Counted from the first letter of the stretch, positions 7,764-17,201 are shown. The stretch is DNA of 64,000 nucleotides from RHKX01 sp046330285 (GCA_046330285.1 JAXLSX010000001.1:124001-188000), one strand, 5' to 3'. Numbers and translations: made by a program. The notes: a model not told the origin generated them from the letters alone.

Positions 7764-9227
7764 ATGAGCGGCGCGACCGAGCAATCAGTGATCGAGTCGG
7801 TCCCCAAGCAGCTGCTGATCGGCGGCGAGTGGCGGGATTCGGGCAACGGCGAGAAGTTCGGCGTCGACGACCCGTCGACCGGCGCGACGCTCTGCGAGAT
7901 CGCCGACGCCACCGCCGACGACGCGAAGGCAGCCCTCGACGCCGCCTGCGGCGTCCAGGAGGAGTGGGCGGCGACGCCGGCCAACACCCGCTACGACATC
8001 CTCCAGTCCGCCTTCGAGCTGATGAACGAGCGCAGCGACGAGCTGGCGCTGCTGATGACGCTCGAGATGGGCAAGGCGGTCACCGAGTCGAAGGGCGAAA
8101 TCGCCTACGCGGCCGAGTTCTTCCGCTGGAACGCCGGCGAGGCGCTGCGGCTCAACGGCGACTTCAAGGTCGCCGGCAACGGCGCCAGCCGGGTGATGGT
8201 CATGCGCCAGCCGATCGGCCCCTGCTACCTGATCACCCCCTGGAACTTCCCGACCGCCATGGGCACCCGGAAGATCGGCCCGGCGATCGCCGCCGGCTGC
8301 ACGATGGTGATGAAGCCGGCCCAGAACACGCCGCTCTCGATGCTCGCCCTCGCCAAGCTGCTCGAGGAGTGCGGCCTGCCCGCCGGCGTCCTCAACGTCC
8401 TCACCAGCACCTCCTCGAGCGAGGTCTCGAAGCCGATCATCACCGACCCGCGGCTGCGCAAGCTCAGCTTCACCGGATCGACCGAGGTCGGGCGGATGCT
8501 GATCGAGCAGTCGGCCGAGAACGTCCTCAAGACCTCGATGGAGCTCGGCGGCAACGCCCCCTTCCTGGTCTTCGACGACGCCGACCTCGACGAGGCGGTC
8601 GACGGCGCGATGATCGCGAAGATGCGGAACGTCGGCGAGGCGTGCACCTCCGCAAACCGCTTCTACGTCCACGAGTCAGTGGCCGAGGCGTTCGCCGAGA
8701 AGCTCGCCGAACGGATGGGCGCCCTCAAGGTCGGGCGCGGCACCGAGAACGGGATCGAGATCGGGCCGCTGATCGACGACGACCAGCGCTCGAAGGTCGC
8801 CGAGCTCGTCGACGACGCGGTCGAGAAGGGAGCCAAGGCGCTCGTCGGCGGCAAGGCCGTCGAGGGCGAGGGCTCCTTCTACGAGCCGACCGTCCTCTCC
8901 CCGGTCCCCGACGACGCCCGCCTGCTGCGGGAGGAGATCTTCGGGCCGGTGGCCCCGGTCGCCACGTTCTCGACCGAGGAGGAGGCGATCGCCCACGCCA
9001 ACGACACCGAGTACGGGCTCGTCGCCTACGTCTTCACGAAGGACCTGAAGCGGGCACTGCGCGTCTGCGAGAAGCTCGAGACCGGGATGATCGGCCTCAA
9101 CCAGGGGCTGGTCTCGAACGCCGGCGCCCCGTTCGGCGGCGTCAAGGCGTCGGGCCTCGGCCGCGAGGGCGGCACCGAAGGCATCCTCGAATACCTCGAG
9201 ACGAAGTACGTCGCAATCAACGTCTGA
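7764..9227 (+). CDS. gabD: NAD(P)-dependent aldehyde dehydrogenase (succinate-semialdehyde dehydrogenase-like)
   Basis: A 487-residue cytoplasmic enzyme that oxidises an aldehyde to an acid with NAD(P). Family landmarks are present: the 'PWNFPTAMGTRKIGPAIAAGCTMVMKPA' region (split here as PWNFP and KPA), 'FTGSTEVGR', the catalytic Glu in 'SMELGGNAP', and the nucleophile in 'GEACTSANRFYVH'. The tail 'FGGVKASGLGREGG' is typical of the succinate-semialdehyde/glutarate-semialdehyde subgroup, so GabD is the best guess; the substrate is not proven. The ATG has a clear GGAGAGG ribosome binding site and a small CGCAG/CTGCG hairpin upstream. TAGTCT at about 7722 could be the -10, so this gene is leadered, unlike many neighbours. 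Confidence 0.85.
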   Translation: MSGATEQSVIESVPKQLLIGGEWRDSGNGEKFGVDDPSTGATLCEIADATADDAKAALDAACGVQEEWAATPANTRYDILQSAFELMNERSDELALLMTLEMGKAVTESKGEIAYAAEFFRWNAGEALRLNGDFKVAGNGASRVMVMRQPIGPCYLITPWNFPTAMGTRKIGPAIAAGCTMVMKPAQNTPLSMLALAKLLEECGLPAGVLNVLTSTSSSEVSKPIITDPRLRKLSFTGSTEVGRMLIEQSAENVLKTSMELGGNAPFLVFDDADLDEAVDGAMIAKMRNVGEACTSANRFYVHESVAEAFAEKLAERMGALKVGRGTENGIEIGPLIDDDQRSKVAELVDDAVEKGAKALVGGKAVEGEGSFYEPTVLSPVPDDARLLREEIFGPVAPVATFSTEEEAIAHANDTEYGLVAYVFTKDLKRALRVCEKLETGMIGLNQGLVSNAGAPFGGVKASGLGREGGTEGILEYLETKYVAINV

Positions 9228-9239
9228 GGCTGCCGCCAG

Positions 9240-9857
9240 ATGAGTGAGGACCGGCCCGAGGTCCACGTCGACTCCGCGGCGGAGCTGCGCGCCTGGCTGG
9301 AGTCGAACCACGACGCCTCCGACGGCGTCTGGCTCGTGACCCACAAGAAGACGAGCGTCTCAGGGACCTACGTCTCCTGGACCGAGATCGTCGACGAGCT
9401 GATCGCGTTCGGCTGGGTCGACAGCGTCCAGAAGCGGCTCGACGAGGACCGCTCGAAGATCCAGATCACGCCGCGAAAGGCGAAGAGCAAGTGGTCGCGG
9501 GTCAACAAGGAGCGGGTCGAGCGGCTGATCGCCGAAGGCCGGATGGAGGCGCCGGGGATGGCGATGGTCGAGCTCGCGAAGGAGACCGGGACCTGGACGG
9601 CCCTCGACGCGGTCGAGCGCCTCGAGGAGCCCGACGACCTCCGGGCGGCGCTCGACGCGGTCCCCGAGGCTCGGCGCCATTACGACGCCTTCCCGCCGTC
9701 GAGCCGGCGGGCGATCCTCGAGTGGGTGACGTCGGCGAAGCGGCCGGCGACCCGCGAGGGGCGGATCGCCGAGACCGTCACGCTGGCCGCCGAGGATCTG
9801 CGCGCGAGCGACTGGCCGCGGCCGAAGCCGGGCGACGGGAAGAAGAAGGCCTCCTGA
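9240..9857 (+). CDS. YdeI/OmpD-associated family protein
   Basis: A 205-residue cytoplasmic protein. The pattern 'LRAWLESNHDASDGVWLVTHKK' followed by 'VSWTEIVDELIAFGWVDS', 'R.ITPRKAKSKWSRVNKERVERLIAEGRM' and 'P.SRRAILEWVTSAKRPATREGRI' matches the bacteriocin-protection YdeI/OmpD-associated family (COG4430), whose molecular role is unclear. It starts 12 nt after the aldehyde dehydrogenase stop and is probably read on the same transcript. The C-terminus is basic (KPGDGKKKAS). It converges with msrA with only six bases between stop codons. Confidence 0.8.
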   Translation: MSEDRPEVHVDSAAELRAWLESNHDASDGVWLVTHKKTSVSGTYVSWTEIVDELIAFGWVDSVQKRLDEDRSKIQITPRKAKSKWSRVNKERVERLIAEGRMEAPGMAMVELAKETGTWTALDAVERLEEPDDLRAALDAVPEARRHYDAFPPSSRRAILEWVTSAKRPATREGRIAETVTLAAEDLRASDWPRPKPGDGKKKAS

Positions 9858-9863
9858 CTCGGG

Positions 9864-10409
9864 TCAGCGCCCGAGCAACGAGCCGAGCAGCCCGCTGCCG
9901 GAGCGGCGCTGCTCGAAGTAGCACTGGTGGTAGCCCTCGGCCATCCAGAAGCCGGTCGCGGGCTCGATCGACGTCGCGATCGGGTCGCGGTACTGCGTCT
10001 GGCGCGCGGCCTTCGATGCCTGCGCCGCCTCCTCCTGGGCGGGCGTGTGGGTGAAGATCACGGTTCGGTACTGGTCGCCGACGTCCGGCCCCTGGCGGTT
10101 GACCTGGGTCGGGTCGTGCATGTCCCAGAACCGGTCGAGCAGCTCGTCGTAGCTGACCTTGGCCGGGTCGTAGGTGACCCGGACGACCTCGGCGTGGCCG
10201 GTGGTGCCGCTGCAGACCTGCTCGTAGCTCGGGTTCTCGACGTGGCCACCCTCGTAGCCGACGGCGGTGTCGACGACTCCGGGAACCTCGCGGTAGAGCG
10301 CCTCGGGCTTCCAGAAGCAGCCGGCGCCGAACGTCGCGACCTCCGCCGTCTCCGGCGTCTCGGCACCGGGCACGGCGGTTCCCTGCGTCTGATTCGGGGC
10401 GTCGCTCAT
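9864..10409 (-). CDS. msrA: peptide methionine-(S)-S-oxide reductase A
   Basis: A 181-residue cytoplasmic repair enzyme that reduces the S-form of methionine sulfoxide with electrons from thioredoxin. The catalytic motif GAGCFW is near residue 30 and is followed by the conserved 'EALYREVPGVVDTAVGYEGGHVENPSYEQVC' region (pattern only), 'GHAEVVRVTYDP', and 'DPTQVNRQGPDVGDQYR', which includes the substrate-pocket DxGxQYR motif. The ATG at 10409 was chosen over an upstream in-frame start because GGAGATC lies at the right distance before it and the earlier residues look like untranslated leader. Length is typical of the single-domain enzyme. Confidence 0.95.
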   Translation of the reverse strand: MSDAPNQTQGTAVPGAETPETAEVATFGAGCFWKPEALYREVPGVVDTAVGYEGGHVENPSYEQVCSGTTGHAEVVRVTYDPAKVSYDELLDRFWDMHDPTQVNRQGPDVGDQYRTVIFTHTPAQEEAAQASKAARQTQYRDPIATSIEPATGFWMAEGYHQCYFEQRRSGSGLLGSLLGR

Positions 10410-10513
10410 CTCTGATCTCCTTGCGATCGGGGTGCACCGATGATGACAGGGGTGTCCAGGCGTCCTGGACGGATTCAAGTATCCGGAAGCCGGTCCCGAT
10501 AGGGAGTCCGGAG

Positions 10514-10810
10514 ATGTACCTGCTGGAGTTCGTCAACCAGGTTCGCCAAGCCCAGAGCTACGAGGGCCTCGCTCAGCTGCCGCCACCCGGAGCCGACGGC
10601 AGCACGCCGCTCGAACTGGCCATGGGCTGCCGCCTCGAGCCCGGCGTGATGAGGCTCTCGAGCCCGCAGGCCGCGGCCGCCGTGGCCGACGCCACCGGCC
10701 TCCCCGTCGCTCCCGACCGCGTCTCGGTGTCGCTGCCGCACGCGCTCGTCCCGCACGCCGACGCCGTCGCCTCGGCTCGCGCGCACGGAACCGGCGCCGC
10801 CGCCGGCTGA
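10514..10810 (+). CDS. small conserved-looking protein, unknown
   Basis: A 98-residue protein starting MYLLEFVNQVRQAQ, after a GGGAGTCCGGAG Shine-Dalgarno-like stretch. The first 30 residues look like an amphipathic helix, the middle is Pro/Gly-rich, and the rest contains 'SSPQAAAAVADATGLPVAPDRVSVSLPHAL', a pattern that could be a small alpha/beta domain. I do not recognise a family. It is divergent from msrA and ends 20 nt before the next secreted-protein gene. Codon use is the usual GC-rich third position, which supports coding, but the start is not certain. Confidence 0.5.
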   Translation: MYLLEFVNQVRQAQSYEGLAQLPPPGADGSTPLELAMGCRLEPGVMRLSSPQAAAAVADATGLPVAPDRVSVSLPHALVPHADAVASARAHGTGAAAG

Positions 10811-10816
10811 TCTCCA

Positions 10817-10822
10817 TATTCT
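10817..10822 (+). promoter_or_regulatory. putative leaderless -10 (TATTCT)
   Basis: TATTCT ends 7 nt before the GTG at 10830 and lies just after the stop codon of the preceding small gene. No ribosome binding site is seen. Confidence 0.5.
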
Positions 10823-10829
10823 CGGCTTC

Positions 10830-12605
10830 GTGGTGGGGCGCCGGGCGATCTCGATGACCTTTGCCGCGATCGCGGCTCTCGCGACTGCGGCTCCCGCGGC
10901 GCTCGCCGCTCCCGCCGGCCTGCCCGATCGGGAGGCGGACCCGGTCGTGCTCGTCGGCGCCGACGTCCCACAGCTGGAGGGCGCCGATCCCGGCTCGGTC
11001 GTGGCGTTCGAATGGGAGGGCGAATGGCGGCAGATCCCCGTCCAGGTCGACGAGCGCGCGGTCGTCGACTACCCGACGGTGCGTCAGAACCACCAGACCA
11101 GCGGTCGGCCGTTCACGCACGAGGCCTACACCGATGCCGGCACGTTCGCCGGGGCGGATCCCGACCCGACCCTCGACGACGGTGACGAGATCGCATTGAT
11201 GGCGAAGGACGCGGGGCTCGACGCGACCGACGTCGGCAGTCCGGCCGGCGTGGTCCCCTCGACCCGGACGCAGGTCGCCGTCAGCGATCCTCTCGACCCC
11301 GGCGTCGAGCGCTTCGTCTACCTGTTCGAGACCGATTCCGGCCTCGACCCGGCCGCCGGCAGGACCTACGTCGACTACGACTTCAAGCTCGACTCCGGCG
11401 ACTACAAGACGACCTACAGCTTCTCGGGCGTGCCCGGCGGCGACTCCGGAAACCCGACCGGCGGGCCCGGGAACCCCGAGGACTCGACGGTCGACACCGG
11501 CTACTACCACCAGCACATCGGGTCCAGGTGGATCCACGACGGGCTTCAGGTCAAGGGTGGGACGGGCGTCGACATCCTCGACGGCGACAAGGACCAGGTG
11601 TCCTACGGCTGCGGCCGCTCGGAGCTGACCTTCAGTCGCGGCGGCGGCGGCTTCATCGCCAACAGGTCGGGGCCGGTCCGCGCGATCCGCTCCTACATCG
11701 GAGCCAACAGCGGCACCTACACCCAGCAGGACCGGATCTACTACGAACGCTCGGAGGTGACCCACACGGACCTCCGCGTCCACCCTGGGATCAACGTCAT
11801 CAGCCAGTTCCTCGACTACTCGCCGGCCGCCTCGGGCATGACCTACAGGAGCTCAGCCGACCCGGCCGGGGTGACGATCGACGGCGTCCCCGATCCGGCG
11901 CTCGAGACCGGCAACTCGCTCGGCCCGCCAGTGCAGTGGGAGCAGGTGACCGGGCCGCAGGGCACCCTCTCGATCGTCAACCGCTACACGACCGACATCA
12001 GCGGCCTCGCGCTCGGCTCCTACTACCAAGACGACTCGACCTCGCCGACGACCCAGCAGTGCGGCGGTTACGCCGACGACCAGGCCTGGGGCGCGAGCGG
12101 CTCGGTGATCTCGATGCCGGCCGTGTCGGGCGGCATCAACACCGACCCGACGCTCGGGACCGCCTACTCGTTCGCCGGCACGCGCACGATCTTCTACGGC
12201 ACCGGCGGCGACGCGGCGCTGGCCGCGCTTCGCTCCGAGCAGGTCGACAGCCCGCTCACGGTCGCCGCCTCAGCTCAGCGTGAGCCCGTCCCTCCGAAGC
12301 TGAAGCTCCACGCGGCGAGCAAGCGGGTCCGCCCCGGTGGATCGGTCCGGATCCCCGTCCGCGTCGAGAACACCGGCGGCACCGCCGCGACCGGGCTCGA
12401 GATCTGCGGCCGGGTGCCGAAGTCCCTCGCGAGGACCGGCCCCTGCAAGCAGGCGAAGAGCGTCGCGGCCGGCGGCACCTTCCGCACGAAGGTGAAGGTC
12501 TCGGCCAAGCGCCGCGCCCGCGGCCGGATCCAGGTGACCTACCGCGCGACCGCGGACAACGCGCCGGGCGCCCGCATCCAAGCGAAGGTCGCGATCAGGC
12601 GCTAG
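10830..12605 (+). CDS. secreted protein with C-terminal CARDB-like domain, unknown
   Basis: A 591-residue exported protein. The N-terminus (VGRRAISMTFAAIAALA then APAALA) is a signal peptide. The mature part is acidic and beta-rich, with Tyr/Asp-rich segments ('GYYHQHIGSRW', 'YYERSEVTHTDLRVHP') and two Cys that could form disulfides. The last ~100 residues ('PGGSVRIPVRVENTGGTAATGLEICGRVP') resemble a CARDB/APHP beta-sandwich, ending in a basic tail. I cannot assign an activity. The GTG at 10830 lies 7 nt after TATTCT, fitting leaderless translation. It converges with fumC, with 18 nt between stops. Confidence 0.75.
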   Translation: MVGRRAISMTFAAIAALATAAPAALAAPAGLPDREADPVVLVGADVPQLEGADPGSVVAFEWEGEWRQIPVQVDERAVVDYPTVRQNHQTSGRPFTHEAYTDAGTFAGADPDPTLDDGDEIALMAKDAGLDATDVGSPAGVVPSTRTQVAVSDPLDPGVERFVYLFETDSGLDPAAGRTYVDYDFKLDSGDYKTTYSFSGVPGGDSGNPTGGPGNPEDSTVDTGYYHQHIGSRWIHDGLQVKGGTGVDILDGDKDQVSYGCGRSELTFSRGGGGFIANRSGPVRAIRSYIGANSGTYTQQDRIYYERSEVTHTDLRVHPGINVISQFLDYSPAASGMTYRSSADPAGVTIDGVPDPALETGNSLGPPVQWEQVTGPQGTLSIVNRYTTDISGLALGSYYQDDSTSPTTQQCGGYADDQAWGASGSVISMPAVSGGINTDPTLGTAYSFAGTRTIFYGTGGDAALAALRSEQVDSPLTVAASAQREPVPPKLKLHAASKRVRPGGSVRIPVRVENTGGTAATGLEICGRVPKSLARTGPCKQAKSVAAGGTFRTKVKVSAKRRARGRIQVTYRATADNAPGARIQAKVAIRR

Positions 12606-12623
12606 GCCGCGGCGGCCCCCCGC

Positions 12624-13970
12624 TCAACGGTGCGGGTGGGCCATTCCGACGAAGTCGAGCGCCTCGTCGAGGGTCGCCTCGTCGACGCCCTTCTCCAGCG
12701 CGACCTCGCGGACGGTGCGGCCCGAGGCGGCGGCCTCCTTGACGATCTCGGCCGCGTTGTCGTAGCCGATGTGCGGGTTCAGGGCCGTGGCGACCTGCAG
12801 GGTCGACTCGGCGTGCTTCTGCAGCATCTCCTCGTTCGGCTCGATGCCGGCGACGCACTTCGTGTCGAGCAGACGGCAGGCCGACGCGAGCAGCTTGATC
12901 GAGTCGAGCAGGTTGCGCGCGATCAGCGGCACGCGGACGTTGAGCTCGAACTGGCCCTGGGCGCCGCCGAGGGTGATCGCGGTGTCGTTGCCGATCACCT
13001 GATCGCCGACCTGGATCACGACCTCGGGGATGACCGGGTTGACCTTGCCGGGCATGATCGAAGAGCCCTTCTGAAGCTCCGGCAGGCGGATCTCGGCGAG
13101 CCCGGCGCGAGGGCCCGAGCCCATCAGCGCGAGGTCGTTGCCGATCTTGATCAGCGAGACGGCGAGCACCTTGAGCGCACCCGAGAGCTCGACGAGCGCG
13201 TCGCGGTTCGCCTGCGCCTCGAAGCGGTCGGCCGGAGCCGAGATCTCGAGGCCGCTGTCGCGCGTGAGCTTCTCGCGGACGCGATCGGAGAACTCGGCGT
13301 GGGTGTTGATCCCGGTCCCGGTGGCGGTGCCGCCGAGCGGGATCTGGCCGACCCGGTCGAGGGTGCCGCGGATCCGCTCGGCGCTGAGGCGGATCTGGGA
13401 GGCGAAGCCGGAGAACTCCTGCCCGAGCGTGACCGGGACGGCGTCCATCAGGTGAGTGCGGCCGGACTTAACGTGGCCGGCGAACTCCTCGCCCTTGCGG
13501 TCGAGCGTTGCGGCGAGCGCGTCGATCGCCGGCAGCAGGTCGCTCGTGGTCTGCTCGAGCGCCGCGAGGTGAACGGCGGAGGGGAAGACATCGTTGGAGG
13601 ACTGGCCCATGTTCACGTGGTCGTTCGGATGGGCGCCGTCGCCGGCGAGGTTCGCGATCACCTCGTTGGCGTTCATGTTCGAGGAGGTGCCGGAGCCGGT
13701 CTGGAAGACGTCGACCGGGAACTGGTCGTCGTGCTCGCCGTTGCCGACGGCATCGCCCGCGGCCGCGATCCGCTCCGCGTGATCGGCGTCGAGGAGCTCG
13801 AGCTCCGCGTTCGTCCGGGCGGCCGCGGCCTTGATCTTCCCCAGCCAGTGCACGACCGGGGCCGGAATCGGATGACCGGAGACCGGGAAGTTGCCGACCG
13901 CCTTGTCGGTCTCTCCGCCCCAGAGCTTGTCTTCGCCCTCGGTTGCCTTGCTCGTCGAATCCTCAGCCAC
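12624..13970 (-). CDS. fumC: class II fumarate hydratase
   Basis: A 448-residue TCA-cycle enzyme that interconverts fumarate and malate. The superfamily signature GSSIMPGKVNP is at residues 302-312, and other conserved blocks are present: 'SGTSSNMNANEVIANLA', 'HPNDHVNMGQSSNDVFPSA' (split), 'GRTHLMDAVPVTLGQEF', and 'TATGTGINTH'. Length and motif order match class II (iron-independent, tetrameric) fumarases rather than aspartase; aspartase cannot be excluded by motif alone, but the overall sequence favours FumC. The start is a GTG preceded by a weak GAGAGAACCGGAA purine stretch. It is divergent from ileS. Confidence 0.95.
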   Translation of the reverse strand: MAEDSTSKATEGEDKLWGGETDKAVGNFPVSGHPIPAPVVHWLGKIKAAAARTNAELELLDADHAERIAAAGDAVGNGEHDDQFPVDVFQTGSGTSSNMNANEVIANLAGDGAHPNDHVNMGQSSNDVFPSAVHLAALEQTTSDLLPAIDALAATLDRKGEEFAGHVKSGRTHLMDAVPVTLGQEFSGFASQIRLSAERIRGTLDRVGQIPLGGTATGTGINTHAEFSDRVREKLTRDSGLEISAPADRFEAQANRDALVELSGALKVLAVSLIKIGNDLALMGSGPRAGLAEIRLPELQKGSSIMPGKVNPVIPEVVIQVGDQVIGNDTAITLGGAQGQFELNVRVPLIARNLLDSIKLLASACRLLDTKCVAGIEPNEEMLQKHAESTLQVATALNPHIGYDNAAEIVKEAAASGRTVREVALEKGVDEATLDEALDFVGMAHPHR

Positions 13971-14026
13971 TTCCGGTTCTCTCTTTCATTGATCTGGGGG
14001 TACCGGGACGAAGGCTAGCTGCCACC

Positions 14027-14032
14027 TAGAAT
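14027..14032 (+). promoter_or_regulatory. putative -10 (TAGAAT) of ileS, nearly leaderless
   Basis: TAGAAT ends 10 nt before the ATG, predicting a 5' leader of roughly 0-4 nt. I see no T-box leader in the short fumC-ileS interval. Confidence 0.5.
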
Positions 14033-14042
14033 CGTCCGCCCC

Positions 14043-17000
14043 ATGGCCCGCTACGCCCCAGTCGACCCGAAGCAGTCCTTCCCGGCATTGGAGGAGGGCG
14101 TACTCGAGCGCTGGCGCGAGGGTGAGACGTTCCGGCGCCAGCTCGAGTCGCGGCGCGGGCAGCCGCTCTGGAGCTTCTACGAGGGCCCGCCGACCGCCAA
14201 CGGCAGGCCCGGATCCCACCACGTGCTCGCCCGTGTCTTCAAGGACATCTACCCGCGCTACAAGTCGATGTGCGGGTTCGACGTCCCCCGCAAGGGCGGC
14301 TGGGACTGCCACGGCCTGCCGGTTGAGCTCGAGATCGAGAAGCAGCTCGGGATCAGCTCGAAGGAGGAGATCGAGGCCTTCGGCATCGCCGAGTTCAACC
14401 GCCGCTGCCGCGAGTCCGTCTTCGCCTACGTCGGCGACTGGAACCGGATGGTCGAGCGGATCGGGCACTGGATCGACCTCGACGACCCGTACGTCACGAT
14501 GGACACCGACTACATCGAGTCCGTCTGGTGGTCGCTGCGGCAGAACTGGGACCGGGGTCGCCTCTACGAGGGCCACAAGGTCGTGCCCTACTGCCCGCGC
14601 TGCGGGACGGCGCTGAGCTCGCACGAGGTGGCGCTGGGCTACAAGGACGTCGTCGACCCCTCCGCCTACGTCCGGCTGCCGGTGACCGAGGCCGTCGGGC
14701 CGATCGAGGCGGGCGACAACCTCCTCGTCTGGACGACGACCCCGTGGACGCTGATCGCCCACGCCGCCGTCGCGGCCGGCCCCGAGATCGACTACGTCCG
14801 CGCGGCGCTGCCGGGCGGCGAGATCGTCGTCGTCGCACTGGCGCTCGCCGAGCGCCTGCTCGGTGAGGATTACGAGACGCTGGCCACTTTCAAGGGCGCC
14901 GAGATCGAGGCCGCCCGCTACGAGGCGCCGTTCGGCTTCATCGCCGGCTCCGAGTTCGGACCCCATGGCCACTCGGTCCTGACCGCCGACTTCGTCACGA
15001 CCGAGGACGGCACCGGCCTCGTCCACACCGCGCTCGCGTTCGGCGAGGACGACTTCCGGCTCGGTGAGCAGTACGGGATGACGCTGCAGAACCCGGTCCG
15101 CCTCGACGGCACCTACGACGAGCGCGTCCCCGACTTCCAGGGCAAGCTCGTCCGCGACCACAACCCCGAGATCGTCGCCGCCCTCGAAGCCTCCGGGCGC
15201 CTCTTCAAGGAGGTGCCCTACGAGCACGCCTACCCGCACTGCTGGCGCTGCGACACGCCGCTTCTGTACTACGCGAAGGCCTCCTGGTACCTGCGCACCT
15301 CCGAGGTGCGCGACCGGATGCTGGCCGAGAACGAGCGGATCGGCTGGCATCCCGAGCACATCAAGAACGGTCGCTTCGGCAAGTGGCTGGAGGGCAACGT
15401 CGACTGGGCGCTCTCACGCGAGCGCTACTGGGGGACGCCGCTGCCGGTCTGGCAGTGCACCGCGGAGGGTTGCGACGAACAGGTCTGCATCGGCTCGATC
15501 GCCGAGATCGAAGAGCGCGGCGGCGAGCTGCCCCGATCCGAGGAGGGCGAGGTCGACCTCCACCGCCCCTACATCGACGGTGTCGTCCTGGCCTGCGAGT
15601 CGTGCGGCGGCGAAATGCGACGCGTCCCCGAGGTGATCGACACCTGGTACGACAGCGGCGCGATGCCGTTCGCGCAGCTCCACTATCCGTTCGAGAACGA
15701 GGCGGAGTTCGAGCGGCGCTTCCCGGCCGACTTCATCTGCGAGGCGATCGACCAGACCCGTGGCTGGTTCTACTCCCAGCTCGCCGAGTCGGTCCTGCTC
15801 TTCGACCAGACCGACTACCTCAACTGCGTCTGCCTCGGGCTGATCCTCGACCCCGAGGGCCGGAAGATGAGCAAGCGGCTCGGCAACCTGGTCGACCCGC
15901 ACGAGGTGATCGACGCCCACGGCGCCGACGCGTTCCGCTGGTACTACCTCGCCTCCCAGCAGCCCTGGGCCGGTTACCGCTTCAGCGCCGACACGGTCGG
16001 CGAGTCGGTCCGCCAGTTCCTGCTGACGCTCTGGAACACCTACTCGTTCTTCGTCCTCTACGCCAACGCCGCCGACGATGACGCCGCGCGCGAGCCGAGC
16101 GAGGCCGAGGCCGCGCTCGACCGCTGGCTCGTCTCGCGTCTGCAGGCCACGACCGAAGCCGTCCGCGACCGCCTCGACGACTTCGACTCGACCGGCGCCG
16201 GCAAGGCCCTCGCCGAGTACGTCGACGAGATGTCCAACTGGTACGTCCGCGTCTCGCGGCGGCGGTTCTGGGAGGGCGACGCCGCCGCCTTCGAGACGCT
16301 CCGTCACTGCCTCGTCGAGACGGCCAAGCTGCTGGCCCCGTTCATCCCGTTCACCGCCGACGCGATCTGGCTCAACCTGGTCCACGGTGCCGAGCCGCAG
16401 CTCGAGGCGTCGGTCCACCTCGAGGACTTTCCGGAGGCGGACGCCGCCGCGCGTGACGTCGCGCTCGAGGAGGGGGTCGAGGCCGCCCGCCGGGCCGTCG
16501 AGCTCGGCCGCGCCGCCCGCGCGCAGGCCAAGGTGAAGATGCGCCAGCCGCTCGCCAAGGCCGTGATCGTCGCGACCGAGGCCGAGCGCCGGACCATCGA
16601 GGGCCTCTCGGAGGTCGTCCGCGCCGAGCTCAACGTCCGCGAGCTCGAGTTCGTCACCGAGGAGGGCGAGCTCGCGAGCTGGACCGTCAAGCCCGACTTC
16701 CGCGCCCTCGGCCCCCGCTTCGGCAAGGACATGCCGCAGGTCAAGGTCGCCGTCGAAGCGCTCGACGCCGACCACGTCCGCGCGACGATCGACGCCGGCG
16801 GCCAGGTCGGGATCTCGATCGACGGCCGCGAGCACACGCTCGGCCCCGATGAGCTCAGCTTCGCGATGCAGCCGCTCGACGGCTACCAGGTCGAGTCCGA
16901 GGCGGGTCGCGCCGTCGCCCTCGCCCTCGAGCTCGACGACGACCTGGTCCGCGAGGGCCGCGCCCGCGAGGTCGTCCGCGCCGTCCAGAACGCGCGCAAG

Positions 17001-17201
17001 GAGAGCGGCCTCGAGATCAGCGACCGGATCGACCTCCGGCTCGGCGGCGACGCCGAGCTCCTCGACGCCGCTTGCGCGCACGAGGCCTACGTCACCGGAG
17101 AGACCCTGGCGACGACGGTGACCTACGAGACCGACCCGTTCGGCATCGAGGTCACCGTCGACGGCCGCGAGCTCGTGATCGCCGTCAGCCGCGCGGGCTG
17201 A
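14043..17201 (+). CDS. ileS: isoleucyl-tRNA synthetase, type-2-like, with GSHH in place of HxGH
   Basis: A 1052-residue class I aminoacyl-tRNA synthetase that charges tRNA-Ile. Order: catalytic Rossmann domain from the N-terminus, CP1 editing domain with 'LVWTTTPWTL' around 225-235, KMSKR at 608-612, then the anticodon-binding domain. Overall similarity is to the eukaryote-like IleRS2 found in mycobacteria. The class I HxGH signature is replaced: aligned to 'P-H-Y-G-H', residues 57-60 read G-S-H-H, so the first His and the Gly have exchanged places. This swapped motif has been described in a subset of IleRS2 and linked to mupirocin hyper-resistance. A TAGAAT box ends 10 nt before the ATG and no Shine-Dalgarno is present. 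Confidence 0.96.
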   Translation: MARYAPVDPKQSFPALEEGVLERWREGETFRRQLESRRGQPLWSFYEGPPTANGRPGSHHVLARVFKDIYPRYKSMCGFDVPRKGGWDCHGLPVELEIEKQLGISSKEEIEAFGIAEFNRRCRESVFAYVGDWNRMVERIGHWIDLDDPYVTMDTDYIESVWWSLRQNWDRGRLYEGHKVVPYCPRCGTALSSHEVALGYKDVVDPSAYVRLPVTEAVGPIEAGDNLLVWTTTPWTLIAHAAVAAGPEIDYVRAALPGGEIVVVALALAERLLGEDYETLATFKGAEIEAARYEAPFGFIAGSEFGPHGHSVLTADFVTTEDGTGLVHTALAFGEDDFRLGEQYGMTLQNPVRLDGTYDERVPDFQGKLVRDHNPEIVAALEASGRLFKEVPYEHAYPHCWRCDTPLLYYAKASWYLRTSEVRDRMLAENERIGWHPEHIKNGRFGKWLEGNVDWALSRERYWGTPLPVWQCTAEGCDEQVCIGSIAEIEERGGELPRSEEGEVDLHRPYIDGVVLACESCGGEMRRVPEVIDTWYDSGAMPFAQLHYPFENEAEFERRFPADFICEAIDQTRGWFYSQLAESVLLFDQTDYLNCVCLGLILDPEGRKMSKRLGNLVDPHEVIDAHGADAFRWYYLASQQPWAGYRFSADTVGESVRQFLLTLWNTYSFFVLYANAADDDAAREPSEAEAALDRWLVSRLQATTEAVRDRLDDFDSTGAGKALAEYVDEMSNWYVRVSRRRFWEGDAAAFETLRHCLVETAKLLAPFIPFTADAIWLNLVHGAEPQLEASVHLEDFPEADAAARDVALEEGVEAARRAVELGRAARAQAKVKMRQPLAKAVIVATEAERRTIEGLSEVVRAELNVRELEFVTEEGELASWTVKPDFRALGPRFGKDMPQVKVAVEALDADHVRATIDAGGQVGISIDGREHTLGPDELSFAMQPLDGYQVESEAGRAVALALELDDDLVREGRAREVVRAVQNARKESGLEISDRIDLRLGGDAELLDAACAHEAYVTGETLATTVTYETDPFGIEVTVDGRELVIAVSRAG

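Noticed and set aside
14030..14042. T-box leader for ileS
   Set aside because: The interval between the fumC and ileS starts is only about 70 nt and the predicted leader is a few nucleotides.
15414..17081. 555-codon minus-strand frame inside ileS
   Set aside because: Antisense shadow of a well-conserved synthetase.
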